Below are positions 28,854 to 37,589 of a DNA stretch of 64,000 bases, in pieces. The stretch spans positions 186,001 to 250,000 of the forward strand of contig NZ_JAGPYK010000001.1 of the NCBI RefSeq assembly GCF_018070045.1. Direction: 5' to 3'. The translations under genes and the position numbers were made by a program. Below the pieces are notes generated by a model. It saw only the letters and a program-made list of their open reading frames with translations, made no database searches and had not been told where the DNA came from. This stretch comes from Micromonospora sp. U21 (GTDB lineage: Bacteria; Actinomycetota; Actinomycetes; Mycobacteriales; Micromonosporaceae). The first letter of the stretch is position 1. Each line of letters starts with the position of its first letter.

Positions 28854-29210
28854 TCAGCCGGGCAGCCGGGCCGGGGGCGGGTAGACCGAGCCGTCCTGCG
28901 GGTCGAAGAGCATCAGCCCGTGCTCGCCGGCCAGCCGCTCGATGTCCAGCAGCACCTGGTCCGCGCAGGTCGGATGCAGGTTCAGCTCGACATGGTCGTG
29001 GGCGGCATGCAGTGGCGCCACCGCCCACGGGCTGTCCGGGCCGGGGTGCCGGTCCGGGTAGGAGGCGATGACCGCCCGGTAGAAGGCCACCACTCGAGGG
29101 TCCGGGTAACGGTCCACGTGCCGCCCCTGCCGGCAACCCTCGACCGCGGCCCGCACGTCCTCGGGCGTCGCCCCGTCCTCCAGGGCCCACACGCTCAGAT
29201 CGAAACTCAC
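28854..29210 (-). CDS. conserved hypothetical protein, 118 aa
   Basis: It starts MSFDLSVWALEDGATPEDVR and has the clusters RYPDPRVVAFYRAVIASYPD, DSPWAVAPLHAAHDHVELNL and GLMLFDPQDGSVYPP. The layout (strand, helix, 'YPD', 'PW', final 'DPQ') is seen in small actinobacterial proteins of unknown function, some near toxin-immunity loci. No catalytic motif is evident. It is soluble and acidic. The 310 bases upstream (29211-29520) hold only its promoter region and the ApbE terminator. Confidence 0.65.
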   Translation of the reverse strand: MSFDLSVWALEDGATPEDVRAAVEGCRQGRHVDRYPDPRVVAFYRAVIASYPDRHPGPDSPWAVAPLHAAHDHVELNLHPTCADQVLLDIERLAGEHGLMLFDPQDGSVYPPPARLPG

Positions 29211-29466
29211 GGCGGACAGCGTGCCATCCGTTGTTCACCATGTCGAAACTGCCTCGCCGCAGGCCAATCGCTGATCTGCCACGCTCCGCCCGCGACGGTC
29301 CGCTGTGGAGACTCTTGCGTCGAGTTGCGTCGATTCGCTAGCGTACCGACTGCGGTCACTGGCCGAGTTCGCGGCGTCGGCCCGTCTTCGGGTGGCGCGG
29401 TCGACGTCCGGCCCCGACCGGTCCGCACCCCTCGATTGTGCGAGCCACGCGCACTCGTCGCTGACC

Positions 29467-29500
29467 GGCCCCCACGGCCGTTGCCGAGACCGTGGGGGCC
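29467..29500 (-). terminator. ApbE gene terminator
   Basis: Perfect 11-base stem GGCCCCCACGG (29467-29477) with CCGTGGGGGCC (29490-29500), 20 bases beyond the minus-strand ApbE stop. Confidence 0.7.
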
Positions 29501-29520
29501 GATCGCAGGCGATGTCCCGT

Positions 29521-30363
29521 TCAGCGCCGGTGGGCGAAGAGCGCGCGATAGTCGGAGCCGCCGCGGAACCAGGCCAGGCCGGTGGGTCCAGCGGCGTAGA
29601 GCGCCGTGGCGTAGGCGTCGGCGATCGTCAGGTCGGGGCCGACGACCGTGGCGGCGACGAGCTGGTTTGCCGGCTCGCCGGTGTGCGGGTCCACCACGTG
29701 CCCCTTTCGTCCGGTCACCCCCGAGGTGCCGACCGCGCCGGCGGTCATCTCCAGCACCAGCGGCGCGCGTTCGGGTGCGGTCGGGTGGTGCACCGCCACC
29801 CGCCACGGCCCACCGTGCGGCGCGCGGCCGCGGACCACCAGGTCGGCGCCGGTGAGCACGGCGTAGTCGTCGACGCCCGCGGCGCGCAGGCGGGCTGCCG
29901 CGCGCTCCACCGCCCAGCCGCCGAGCAGGCCGCCCGGGTCGAAGCCGCCGGGCACCGCCCAGGCGTCGAACCACCCGTCGGTGGCGGCGCGCATCGCCGT
30001 GCAGCGGTCCACCAGGTCGGCCAGCGGAGGATACGAGTCGGGACTGATCTCTCCCCGGCGCAGCCTGGAGACCAGGCTCTCCGGTCGGTTCGGGCCGTAG
30101 GTGAGGTCGATGGCGCGTAGCTCCGCGATGCTGTCCCGCAGCGCCTCGCCGACGCCCCGGCGGCCGAGCCACTCGGGAGCGTTGAGCAGCAGGGTGTACT
30201 CGGCGGTCGGGGTGCGTACGGTGTGCCGCACCGCGATCCGGCCCTGACTGGCGGCCGCCGGGTCGACCCGCTGCCGCCGGCTGCCGAGCCGGAGATCCGG
30301 CCGGCGGTTCCGGAACGTCGACGGCTCCGGCCAGCGGGTCCGCGGCTGCTCGTCGATGCGCAT
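29521..30363 (-). CDS. ApbE-family FAD:protein FMN transferase-like protein
   Basis: 280 residues from ATG 30363 (MRIDEQPRTRWPEP). ApbE signatures are GGFDPGGLLGGWAVERAA, AVGTSGVTGRKGHVVDP, HTGEPANQLVAATVV and TIADAYATALYAAG. The last holds the magnesium-binding Asp/Thr pattern. ApbE enzymes attach FMN to a threonine of flavoproteins. It lacks the lipoprotein signal of many homologues, so it should be cytoplasmic. No FMN-accepting (FMN-bind) protein is next to it, so the target is unknown. Confidence 0.82.
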   Translation of the reverse strand: MRIDEQPRTRWPEPSTFRNRRPDLRLGSRRQRVDPAAASQGRIAVRHTVRTPTAEYTLLLNAPEWLGRRGVGEALRDSIAELRAIDLTYGPNRPESLVSRLRRGEISPDSYPPLADLVDRCTAMRAATDGWFDAWAVPGGFDPGGLLGGWAVERAAARLRAAGVDDYAVLTGADLVVRGRAPHGGPWRVAVHHPTAPERAPLVLEMTAGAVGTSGVTGRKGHVVDPHTGEPANQLVAATVVGPDLTIADAYATALYAAGPTGLAWFRGGSDYRALFAHRR

Positions 30364-30586
30364 CTCACTGCCCCCTCGCAGTTGGGCTCGCGTCGTCGGC
30401 GACCCCCGGTCGCGGGCCCCGTGACCCGCTGACCCCACGCTAGGCAGCGGAGATGACCGCCACATGAGTCCCGCCTGAGAGGGTGCTGTGTATCCGTGCG
30501 TCCCACATCATGGAAGCTCCGTACCGGGAGGCGGGACGGAGACGTACCGTTGCGGCGACGGTGCAGTCGAACAGAGGAGTGCGGGC

Positions 30587-31618
30587 ATGGCGCGGATCGC
30601 GGTGGTGGCCGGGGACGGCATCGGGCCCGAGGTGGTCGCACAGGCCCGCAAGGTCCTCGACGCCGTGCTGCCCGGCGTGCAGGCCACCGAATACGACCTC
30701 GGCGCGGCCCGCTGGCACCGTACCGGAGAGGTGCTGCCCGACTCGGTGCTGGCGGAGCTGGCCGGCCACGACGCGATCCTGCTCGGCGCGGTCGGTGACC
30801 CGACGGTCCCGCCCGGTGTGCTGGAGCGAGGGCTGCTGCTCAAGCTCCGGTTCGCCTTCGACCAGTACGTCAACCTGCGCCCGTCCCGGCTCTGGCCCGG
30901 GGTCGCCGGCCCGTTGGGCAACGTGAAGCCGGGCGAGGTCGACCTCGTGGTGGTGCGTGAGGGCACCGAGGGGCTCTACGCCGGCGCCGGCGGCTCGCTG
31001 CACCGCGACACGCCCGCCGAGGTCGCCACCGAGGAGAGCCTGAACACCCGGCACGGCGTGGAGCGGGTGATCCGCGACGCGTTCGCCCGGGCCGGCCGCC
31101 GGGAGCGGCGCAAGGTCACCCTGGTGCACAAGACCAACGTGCTCACCCACGCCGGGTCGCTCTGGGCGCGGGCCTTCGACGCGGTCGCCGCCGAGCACCC
31201 CGACGTCGCCACCGAGTACCAGCACGTCGACGCGGCCGCGATGTTCCTGGTCACCCAGCCGCAGCGCTACGACGTGGTGGTCACCGACAACCTGTTCGGC
31301 GACATCCTCACCGACATCGCCGCCGCGGTCACCGGTGGGATCGGCTTGGCCGCGAGCGGCTGCATCAACCCCGAGGGGGCGTACCCCTCGATGTTCGAGC
31401 CGGTGCACGGTTCGGCGCCGGACATTGCCGGGCAGGGCGTCGCCGACCCGGTCGCCGCGGTGCTCTCCGCCGCGCTGCTGCTGGAGCAGCTCGGGCACAC
31501 CGAGGCCGCGGCCCGGGTCAACGCGGCGGTCGCCGCCGAACTGGCCGGCCGGACGCCGGGCGTGGCGCTGCGTACCGCCGAGGTCGGCGACCGGCTCGCC
31601 GCCCACGCCGTAGCCTGA
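30587..31618 (+). CDS. leuB: 3-isopropylmalate dehydrogenase
   Basis: 343 residues from ATG 30587 with AGAGGAG upstream. It belongs to the isocitrate/isopropylmalate dehydrogenase family: [12 protein letters not shown], the substrate arginines in [10 protein letters not shown] and [13 protein letters not shown], the catalytic Lys in [10 protein letters not shown], metal aspartates in [15 protein letters not shown], and NAD-binding [15 protein letters not shown]. It is the third enzyme of leucine synthesis, not linked here to leuCD. The 5' region contains GCGTCCCACATCATGG (30498-30513), similar to sequences before ilvB and leuC. Confidence 0.94.
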   Translation: MARIAVVAGDGIGPEVVAQARKVLDAVLPGVQATEYDLGAARWHRTGEVLPDSVLAELAGHDAILLGAVGDPTVPPGVLERGLLLKLRFAFDQYVNLRPSRLWPGVAGPLGNVKPGEVDLVVVREGTEGLYAGAGGSLHRDTPAEVATEESLNTRHGVERVIRDAFARAGRRERRKVTLVHKTNVLTHAGSLWARAFDAVAAEHPDVATEYQHVDAAAMFLVTQPQRYDVVVTDNLFGDILTDIAAAVTGGIGLAASGCINPEGAYPSMFEPVHGSAPDIAGQGVADPVAAVLSAALLLEQLGHTEAAARVNAAVAAELAGRTPGVALRTAEVGDRLAAHAVA

Positions 31619-31786
31619 CCCGCCCCGGAGCGACGGCCGCACGCCGGTCGGTCAGCGAGGGACCATCCGGGGTTTTCCATGCCCCGGGCGGCGCTACCCG
31701 CTGAACGACCGTTCGGGGTAAGTTTCTGGCACAGCCATGTCGGTGTGCGATCCCGCATGCCGTTGTCCCGCAGGGAGGTCAGCGCG

Positions 31787-32884
31787 ATGAGCGGTGGTGA
31801 CAAGCTCGACTTCGAGATCCGTCCGAATCCCGCGCCGGTATCCGCCACCGACCGGGCCGCCCTGCTGGTCAACCCCGGGTTCGGCCGGGTGTTCACCGAC
31901 CACATGGTCACCGTCCGGTACGCCGACGGCAAGGGCTGGTACGACGCCCGGGTGGAGGCGCGCGCGCCGATCCCGATGGACCCGGCCAGCGCGGTGCTGC
32001 ACTACGCGCAGGAGATCTTCGAGGGTCTGAAGGCGTACCGGACCGCCGACGGCGGCGTGACCATGTTCCGGCCGGACGCCAACGCCGCCCGGTTCGTCGC
32101 CTCCGCGCAGCGGATGGCGATGCCGGCGCTGCCGCCCGAGGTCTTCATCGACTCGCTGCACAAGCTCATCGAGGTCGACCGGGAGTGGATCCCGACCGGT
32201 GCGGACGGCAGTCTCTACCTGCGGCCGTTCATGTTCGCCAGCGAGGTCTTCCTCGGAGTCCGTCCGGCCAACGAGTACCTCTACATGGTGATCGCCTCGC
32301 CGGTCGGGGCGTACTTCAGCGGCGGGGTCAAGCCGGTCACCGTCTGGGTTTCGCCGGACTACACCCGGGCTGCGCCGGGCGGCACCGGCGCCGCCAAGTG
32401 CGGCGGCAACTACGCCGCGTCGTTGGCGGCCCAGGCCGAGGCCATCGAGGCCGGCTGCGACCAGGTGGTCTTCCTGGACGCGGTGGAGCGCCGCTTCGTC
32501 GACGAGCTGGGCGGCATGAACGTCTTCTTCGTCTACGACGACGACACGGTGGTCACCCCGCCGTTGACCGGCACGATCCTGCCGGGCATCACCCGGGACG
32601 CGGTCCTCACGCTGGCCGGCGCGGCCGGGCACCGGGTCGAGGAGCGGCCGGTCACCTTCGCCGACTGGCAGGCCGACGCGGCCAGCGGCCGGCTCCGCGA
32701 GGTCTTCGCCTGCGGCACCGCCGCGGTGATCACCCCGATCGGCGGGGTCCGCTTCCCCGACGGCGAGTTCCTGATCGGTGGCGGCGAGCCGGGTCGGGTC
32801 ACCATGGCGCTGCGTCAGCAGCTCGTCGACATCCAGCGTGGCAAGGCCGACGACCCGCAAGGCTGGGTGCGCCGGGTCCTCTGA
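31787..32884 (+). CDS. ilvE: branched-chain amino acid aminotransferase
   Basis: 365 residues from ATG 31787 with GGGAGG. It is a class IV pyridoxal-phosphate enzyme. The PLP lysine is in [14 protein letters not shown]. Other signatures are [25 protein letters not shown] and [14 protein letters not shown], and the phosphate-binding end is [12 protein letters not shown]. It makes valine, leucine and isoleucine from their 2-oxo acids. It follows leuB after 168 bases and probably has its own promoter. Confidence 0.95.
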   Translation: MSGGDKLDFEIRPNPAPVSATDRAALLVNPGFGRVFTDHMVTVRYADGKGWYDARVEARAPIPMDPASAVLHYAQEIFEGLKAYRTADGGVTMFRPDANAARFVASAQRMAMPALPPEVFIDSLHKLIEVDREWIPTGADGSLYLRPFMFASEVFLGVRPANEYLYMVIASPVGAYFSGGVKPVTVWVSPDYTRAAPGGTGAAKCGGNYAASLAAQAEAIEAGCDQVVFLDAVERRFVDELGGMNVFFVYDDDTVVTPPLTGTILPGITRDAVLTLAGAAGHRVEERPVTFADWQADAASGRLREVFACGTAAVITPIGGVRFPDGEFLIGGGEPGRVTMALRQQLVDIQRGKADDPQGWVRRVL

Positions 32885-32948
32885 CGCCCACCGCTTCCCC
32901 GCGCCGCCCGCCCGCGCCGCCCGCCTGCCCGCGCCGCCCGCCCACCGC

Positions 32949-33012
32949 CGTCGATCTAGGGCATATCGTCGTCTATGGAGATCCACTGACAGCGATCTGC
33001 CCTAGATCGACG
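32949..33012. repeat. long hairpin element (GATC-containing), copy 2
   Basis: Arms 32949-32968 and 32993-33012 match at 19 of 20 positions (outer ends CGTCGATC/GATCGACG) around a 24-base loop. It lies between the convergent ilvE and phosphatase genes, in an otherwise empty region of Pro/Arg-like GC-rich sequence. Confidence 0.7.
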
Positions 33013-33072
33013 AGGTCAGGGGCGGGGAGGGACGAGGCCGGAGGCGGGGAGGGACGGCGGCGGGGGCGGGGG

Positions 33073-33816
33073 CTAGTCGAGCAGGTGGTGGCGGAGGGCG
33101 GCGAGCTGCGCTTCGGTCACCCCGGCGTGGCGTAGGTACCCCTCGACCGAGCCGTGCCCCGCGCGCAGTTCGGCGAGGAACAGCTCCATCGCCTCGGCGG
33201 GCGAGGCCAGGAACGGCGCCGGCACGTCGTCCACCCCGCCCGGGGTGGTGGCGGCCAGCCAGGCGCCGAACCGGGCCGACGCCTCGGCGCTGAGTGCGTA
33301 GTCGGCGACGATGTCGGCGTCGTCGACGCCCAGGACGGCGAGGGTCAACGCGCAGACGATGCCGGTGCGGTCCTTGCCCGCCACGCAGTGCACCACGATG
33401 GGGGCGTTCGCGGAGTCCGCGATCAGCCCGACCGCCTCGGCCAGCCCGGCCGTGCCGGTCTGCGCCAGGTCGGCGTAGCGGTCCGCGAGATAGCGGGCCA
33501 GGCTGACACCCTCCTCGTGCGGTCGCTCGGCCCAGTCCGCGTGCTCCGGGTGGATGTGCCGGTAGGTCAGCCCCTGGTAGGCAGGCACCCGGCCGTCCCT
33601 GGCCACCTCGGTCGGGCGGCGCAGGTCGATGACGGTGCGGATGCCGATCGCGGCGAACGCGTCCTGATCCTGCTCGTCCAATCGGTGCAGTGAGTCGGAG
33701 CGGTAGAGCCGCCCCCGGCGTACGGTGCGGCCGTCGTGGCCGGGGTAGCCGCCGACGTCGCGGAAGTTGAAGGTCACGGGCAGCGAGATGTGTCGGTTGT
33801 CCTCGATGGCGTCCAC
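33073..33816 (-). CDS. IphP/PtpB-type tyrosine (or lipid) phosphatase
   Basis: 247 residues from GTG 33816 (VDAIEDNRHISLPVTFNFRD). The active-site loop is HCVAGKDRTG: catalytic Cys, Lys-Asp inside the loop and Arg. This is the triple-specificity form known from Mycobacterium PtpB and Listeria LipA. The N-terminal FRDVGGYPGHDGRTVRRGRL and IDLRRPTEV are family signatures. It is probably cytoplasmic or secreted without a classical signal; the substrate is unknown. Confidence 0.88.
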   Translation of the reverse strand: MDAIEDNRHISLPVTFNFRDVGGYPGHDGRTVRRGRLYRSDSLHRLDEQDQDAFAAIGIRTVIDLRRPTEVARDGRVPAYQGLTYRHIHPEHADWAERPHEEGVSLARYLADRYADLAQTGTAGLAEAVGLIADSANAPIVVHCVAGKDRTGIVCALTLAVLGVDDADIVADYALSAEASARFGAWLAATTPGGVDDVPAPFLASPAEAMELFLAELRAGHGSVEGYLRHAGVTEAQLAALRHHLLD

Positions 33817-33828
33817 GCTGACACGGTA

Positions 33829-33859
33829 ACGGCCGGTGGGACAGAGCCCCACCGGCCGT
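33829..33859 (-). terminator. terminator of the PRC-barrel gene
   Basis: Perfect 12-base stem ACGGCCGGTGGG (33829-33840) with CCCACCGGCCGT (33848-33859), just beyond the minus-strand stop at 33873. Confidence 0.7.
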
Positions 33860-33872
33860 CGGGTCCGATCGG

Positions 33873-34340
33873 CTACCGCCCGGTGCCGGGCGGGAGCGCG
33901 CCGTACGTCTCGTCGTAGTAGCCACCCAGCTGGTTCCGGTAGTTCGGGTCGCTGTGGCTGGTCTCGTCGTACTCCGGGGCGGCCTTGATCTGGTCGCGGG
34001 TCCGGTCCACGGAGACGATGCGCTGGTCGTGGTCGACCTGGTTGACCGTGCCGGCCGGCAGCATCACCTTCTTGCCGAAGATCCACGGGCCGGTGTCGAC
34101 CACCAGGTAGCTGCCGTCAACCTCGTGGCTGGCGCTGTCGATCTTTCCGATCCCACCGTCGGTGGCCTCGACCTTGTAGCCGACCAGGTCGGCGTCGGTC
34201 ACCCCGGCCTGGTCCCGGTAGCGCCAGGGGTCGAAGGCGCCGGCCGGGGCGCCGCCGGGCACGGTGCCCTGGTCGCCTCCGCGCAGCGGCTCCGGCGCGG
34301 CGTGCGTCGCGTGCGGGTCGATCCTGTCCATGCCGTTCAC
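33873..34340 (-). CDS. PRC-barrel domain protein
   Basis: 155 residues. A PRC-barrel is visible from LVGYKVEATDGGIGKIDSAS to VMLPAGTVNQVDHDQRIVSV. It has charged flanks and a Tyr/Asp/Gly-rich tail (YRNQLGGYYDETYGALPPG). Similar actinomycete proteins are soluble and often stress-linked. No enzymatic residues are seen. ATG 34340 or 34331 may start it. Function unknown. Confidence 0.78.
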   Translation of the reverse strand: MNGMDRIDPHATHAAPEPLRGGDQGTVPGGAPAGAFDPWRYRDQAGVTDADLVGYKVEATDGGIGKIDSASHEVDGSYLVVDTGPWIFGKKVMLPAGTVNQVDHDQRIVSVDRTRDQIKAAPEYDETSHSDPNYRNQLGGYYDETYGALPPGTGR

Positions 34341-34419
34341 TCCTGACTGTCGCCGATGCTCGCGGCGTAGGTGAGTGCGTCCCCGCAGGAGCTACCCGGC
34401 CGCCGGGGGCCGGAAACGG

Positions 34420-34456
34420 CGACGGGCCGACGCCGCAGTGCGGCGTCGGCCCGTCG
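34420..34456 (-). terminator. terminator of ahpC-ahpD
   Basis: A 17-base perfect stem, 34420-34436 with 34440-34456, and a three-base loop lie 12 bases after the ahpD stop. Confidence 0.75.
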
Positions 34457-34468
34457 GGGCGTACCTGC

Positions 34469-34999
34469 TCAGGCCAGCGCGGCCTCGGCGTCCAGGGTGA
34501 CCGCCGCAGCGTGCACCACGGCGGAGATCCGCAGCGCCTCGTGCACCTGCTCCCGGGTGTAGCCGCTGCCGCGCAGCGCCTTCTCGTGCGACTCGAGGCA
34601 CACTCCGCAGCCGGTGATCGCCGACACGGCGAGGCACCAGAGTTCGAAGTCGCCCTTGTCCACCCCCGGGCGGGCGATGATCTGCATCCGCAGTCGGGCC
34701 GGCATCGAGGCGTACTGCTCGTCGCCGATGAGGTGCTTGGCCCGGTAGTAGATGTTGTTCATCGCCATGATGGCCGCGGCGCCCTTGGCCGCCTCGACGC
34801 CCTCCGGCGTGAGGTGTCCGAGCGCCTCGGCGGCGATCTCGCGCAGCACCACCGGGTTGCGGGCGGTCACCGCGCAGGCCAGCGCGGTGCCCCAGGCCTG
34901 GACCGGGGTCAGCGTCGAGGTGCCGACGGTGGAGCCAAGGTTGAGCTTGATGTCCTTGGCGTACTCGGGCAGGGCCGCCTTGATCGCGTCCAGACCCAT
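34469..34999 (-). CDS. ahpD: alkyl hydroperoxide reductase AhpD
   Basis: 176 residues from ATG 34999. The AhpD CxxC with its catalytic histidine is in TGCGVCLESHEKAL, and the proton relay helix includes LREIAAEALGHLT. AhpD reduces AhpC, passing electrons from a lipoyl protein as in Mycobacterium. It starts two bases after the ahpC stop, so the two are co-transcribed and coupled. Confidence 0.95.
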   Translation of the reverse strand: MGLDAIKAALPEYAKDIKLNLGSTVGTSTLTPVQAWGTALACAVTARNPVVLREIAAEALGHLTPEGVEAAKGAAAIMAMNNIYYRAKHLIGDEQYASMPARLRMQIIARPGVDKGDFELWCLAVSAITGCGVCLESHEKALRGSGYTREQVHEALRISAVVHAAAVTLDAEAALA

Positions 35000-35001
35000 G
35001 G

Positions 35002-35562
35002 TCAGGCTCCGGCGCCGGCGAGGAGCGCGTTGGCGTCGAGGGTCTCGCCGCCCTTGTTCCAGTTGCACGGGCACAGCTCGTCGGTCTGCAGCGCGTCCAG
35101 CACCCGCAGCACCTCGGAGACGTTGCGGCCGACCGAACCGGCGGTGACCATGGCGAACTGGATCTCGTTGTTGGGGTCGATGATGAACGTGGCGCGCTGG
35201 GCCACGCCGTCCTCGCCGAGCACGCCGCAGGCGGCGGCCAGTTCGCGCTTGATGTCGCTGAGCATCGGGAAGGGCAGGTCCCGCAGGTCGGGGTGGTCCT
35301 TGCGCCACGCGTAGTGGACGTACTCGTTGTCCACCGACGCTCCCAGGACCTGCGCGTCCCGGTCGGCGAACTCGCCGTTGAGCCGGCCGAACTCGGCGAT
35401 CTCCGTCGGGCAGATGAAGGTGAAGTCCTTCGGCCAGAAGAAGACGACCCGCCACTTGCCCTCGTGGGACTTGTGGTTGAGCGTCTCGAACGCCTTGTCG
35501 GCGTCCAGTGACACGCAGGCGGTGAGTTCGTACTCGGGGAAGCGGTCACCGACAGTGAGCAA
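35002..35562 (-). CDS. ahpC: alkyl hydroperoxide reductase AhpC (peroxiredoxin)
   Basis: 186 residues from TTG 35562 (LLTVGDRFPEYELTACV), chosen because AAGGAGGA stands seven bases upstream and this is the conserved start. The peroxidatic Cys is in FTFICPTEIAEF and the C-terminal resolving Cys in TDELCPCNWNKG. It removes peroxides and works with AhpD. No OxyR gene adjoins it. It diverges from the cimA leader; the 224 bases between hold both promoters. Confidence 0.95.
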   Translation of the reverse strand: MLTVGDRFPEYELTACVSLDADKAFETLNHKSHEGKWRVVFFWPKDFTFICPTEIAEFGRLNGEFADRDAQVLGASVDNEYVHYAWRKDHPDLRDLPFPMLSDIKRELAAACGVLGEDGVAQRATFIIDPNNEIQFAMVTAGSVGRNVSEVLRVLDALQTDELCPCNWNKGGETLDANALLAGAGA

Positions 35563-35786
35563 GGGTCCTCCTTGGGAGCGGCACAGTGGCCGGTAACTGG
35601 ATCGGTTCCAGATGCTTCCGTAGGCGAGTTTTCGCCGCTGAGCGGGCAGGTGACTTGTGAAGCCGATCACGAGCGGCGGGTTGTGCCCGAGACTGGACGA
35701 GGGCTGGCGTATGCAACAGTGAGTCACCGTCCCGCCATGTGGATTGTTCCTCCCAAAACCAGGGGAGCGGTGGCAGAGTAGCGATC

Positions 35787-35819
35787 GTGACCAGCACCGC
35801 CCTGATTATTGCGACCTAG
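35787..35819 (+). CDS. cimA leader peptide (attenuation)
   Basis: GTG to TAG codes VTSTALIIAT, 10 residues with consecutive Leu-Ile-Ile. Isoleucine is written ATT ATT, a codon that is rare in this genome. There is no good Shine-Dalgarno. CAGAGT at 35774-35779 could be a -10 element seven bases before the GTG, giving a leaderless transcript. Stalling at the isoleucine codons would report isoleucine shortage, the end product to which CimA leads. Confidence 0.7.
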   Translation: MTSTALIIAT

Positions 35820-35878
35820 CGCGCCGGCCCTCCCTCCGCCGAGCGCGCAGACCTCCCGCATCCGCGGGGGGTCTTTTT
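35820..35878 (+). terminator. cimA attenuator: anti-/pause hairpin and rho-independent terminator
   Basis: A first hairpin pairs GCGCGC-type arms (35819-35827 with 35839-35848) directly after the leader stop. The second is AGACCTCCCGC (35849-35859) with GCGGGGGGTCT (35864-35874) around ATCC, followed by TTTTTGTTG. This is a standard intrinsic terminator 23 bases before cimA. Confidence 0.78.
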
Positions 35879-35900
35879 GTTGCTCCGAGAAAGGATCCTG

Positions 35901-37562
35901 ATGACGTTCCAGGTCTACGACACGACGTTGCGCGACGGTGCCCAGCGCGAGGGGCTCACCTACTCGGTGGTCGACAAGCTGGCGGTGGCCCGGCTGCTCG
36001 ACGAGTTCGGCGTCGGCTTCATCGAGGGCGGCTGGCCGGGCGCGGTGCCCAAGGACACCGAGTTCTTCCGCCGGGCACGCACCGAACTGGACCTGCGGCA
36101 CGGCGTGCTGGTCGCGTTCGGCGCGACCCGCAAGGCCGGCGTGGCGGTCGCCGACGACCCCCAGGTACGCGGCCTGCTGGACGCGCAGACCCCGGCGGTG
36201 GCGCTGGTCGCGAAGGCCGACACCCGGCACGTCGAGCGCGCGTTGCGCACCACCGGCGCGGAGAACCTGGCGATGATCCACGACACCGTGAGCCACCTCG
36301 TCGGCGAGGGCCGTCGGGTCTTCGTCGACGGCGAGCACTTCTTCGACGGCTACCGGCACGACCCGGCTCACGGCGCGGCCGTGGTGCAGACCGCGTTGGC
36401 CGCCGGCGCCGAGCGGATGGTGCTCTGCGACACCAACGGCGGCATGCTGCCGTCCCAGGTGACCGCCGTGATCGCCGACCTGACCGACCGGCTGGGAATC
36501 GACGCGGGCCTGCTCGGCATGCACGCGCAGAACGACACCGCCTGCGCGGTGGCCAACACGGTCGCCGCGGTCGAGGCGGGCGTCCGCCACGTTCAGGGCA
36601 CCGCCAACGGGTACGGCGAGCGCCCCGGCAACGCCGACCTCTTCGCGGTGGTCGCGAACCTTGAACTCAAGCTGGGCATGCCCGTCCTACCGGAGGGCTG
36701 CCTGGCGCAGATGGTGCGGGCCTCGCACGCCATCGCCGAGATCGCCAACATCGCCCCCGACACCCACCAGGCCTATGTCGGTGCCGCCGCCTTCGCCCAC
36801 AAGGCGGGGCTGCACGCGAGTGCGATCAAGGTCGACCCGTTGCTCTACAACCACGTGGACCCGTCGGTGGTGGGCAACGACATGCGGATCCTGGTAACGG
36901 AGATGGCCGGCCGGGCCAGCGTCGAGCTCAAGAGTCGTGAGCTCGGCCTGGACCTGGCCGGCCGGCCGGAGGCGCTGACCCGGGTCACCAACCGGGTCAA
37001 GGAGTTGGAGGCCGGCGGCTGGTCCTTCGAGGCCGCGGACGCCTCCTTCGAGCTGCTGGTCCGCTCCGAGTTGCCGGAGGGCGGCCCGGCCCGTCCGTTC
37101 ACTCTGGAGTCGTACCGGGTGCTGGTCGAGCACCGCGAGGACGGCGCGGTCGTCTCCGAGGCGACCGTCAAGATCCGGGTACGGGGTGAGCGGGTGATCG
37201 CCACCGCCGAGGGCAACGGTCCGGTCAACGCGCTGGACGAGGCACTGCGGGTGGGGCTGGCCCGGCACTACCCGCAGCTGCGCGACTTCGAGCTGGCCGA
37301 CTACAAGGTGCGCATCCTGGAGGGCAGCCACGGCACCGGCGCGGTCACCCGGGTGCTGCTGGAGACCGCCGACGGCGGCGGCCGGGACTGGACCACCGTG
37401 GGCGTGCACCCCAACGTGGTCGAGGCCAGCTGGCACGCCCTAGTCGACGCCCTCACCTACGGCCTGGGCGTAAGGAAGGGCACCTTGTCAACGCCTCCGG
37501 TAGAGGAAGGGCCCCCTGCTGACACTCCGGCCGGCGCGCACGGGACGCCGGGCGGGCGCTGA
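35901..37562 (+). CDS. cimA: (R)-citramalate synthase
   Basis: 553 residues from ATG 35901 with AAAGGA. It condenses pyruvate with acetyl-CoA to citramalate, opening the threonine-independent route to 2-oxobutyrate and isoleucine. It shows the HMGL-like barrel: VYDTTLRDGAQREGLTYS, VLCDTNGGMLPSQ, GMHAQNDTACAVANTVAAV, HVQGTANGYGERPGNADL. A LeuA-type regulatory domain follows from about residue 390. The last 25-30 residues (VRKGTLSTPPVEEGPPADTP) are encoded by a dispersed repeat and are not family sequence. Related 2-isopropylmalate or homocitrate synthases are less likely given the leader and overall pattern. Confidence 0.9.
   Translation: MTFQVYDTTLRDGAQREGLTYSVVDKLAVARLLDEFGVGFIEGGWPGAVPKDTEFFRRARTELDLRHGVLVAFGATRKAGVAVADDPQVRGLLDAQTPAVALVAKADTRHVERALRTTGAENLAMIHDTVSHLVGEGRRVFVDGEHFFDGYRHDPAHGAAVVQTALAAGAERMVLCDTNGGMLPSQVTAVIADLTDRLGIDAGLLGMHAQNDTACAVANTVAAVEAGVRHVQGTANGYGERPGNADLFAVVANLELKLGMPVLPEGCLAQMVRASHAIAEIANIAPDTHQAYVGAAAFAHKAGLHASAIKVDPLLYNHVDPSVVGNDMRILVTEMAGRASVELKSRELGLDLAGRPEALTRVTNRVKELEAGGWSFEAADASFELLVRSELPEGGPARPFTLESYRVLVEHREDGAVVSEATVKIRVRGERVIATAEGNGPVNALDEALRVGLARHYPQLRDFELADYKVRILEGSHGTGAVTRVLLETADGGGRDWTTVGVHPNVVEASWHALVDALTYGLGVRKGTLSTPPVEEGPPADTPAGAHGTPGGR
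37472..37524. repeat. dispersed hairpin repeat (copy 2) inside the cimA 3' end
   Basis: It begins AAGGAAGGGCACCTTGTC, contains ACGCCTCCGGTAGAGGA and ends GGGCCCCCTGCTGACA. It shares the CCTT-arm, the ACGCCTCCG loop and the final TGAC with 8264-8313. It is read in frame as the C-terminal tail of CimA. Confidence 0.7.
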
Positions 37563-37589
37563 GGATCGGCGCGGCGCTCGGTGGCGGGG

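Noticed and set aside
28854..29210. Immunity protein of a toxin system
   Set aside because: The size and general layout are compatible, but no toxin or secretion gene is adjacent, so it is left as hypothetical.
30493..30538. Possible leader structure before leuB (CGTCCC/GGGACG hairpin and a frame [10 protein letters not shown])
   Set aside because: There is no terminator with a T-run, the hairpin is weak and leucine codons are not enriched, so an attenuator or riboswitch cannot be supported.
31698..31715. GAACGACCGTTC palindrome before ilvE as a regulator site
   Set aside because: It is a short GC-rich symmetry of the kind expected by chance, with no related copy near the other pathway genes.
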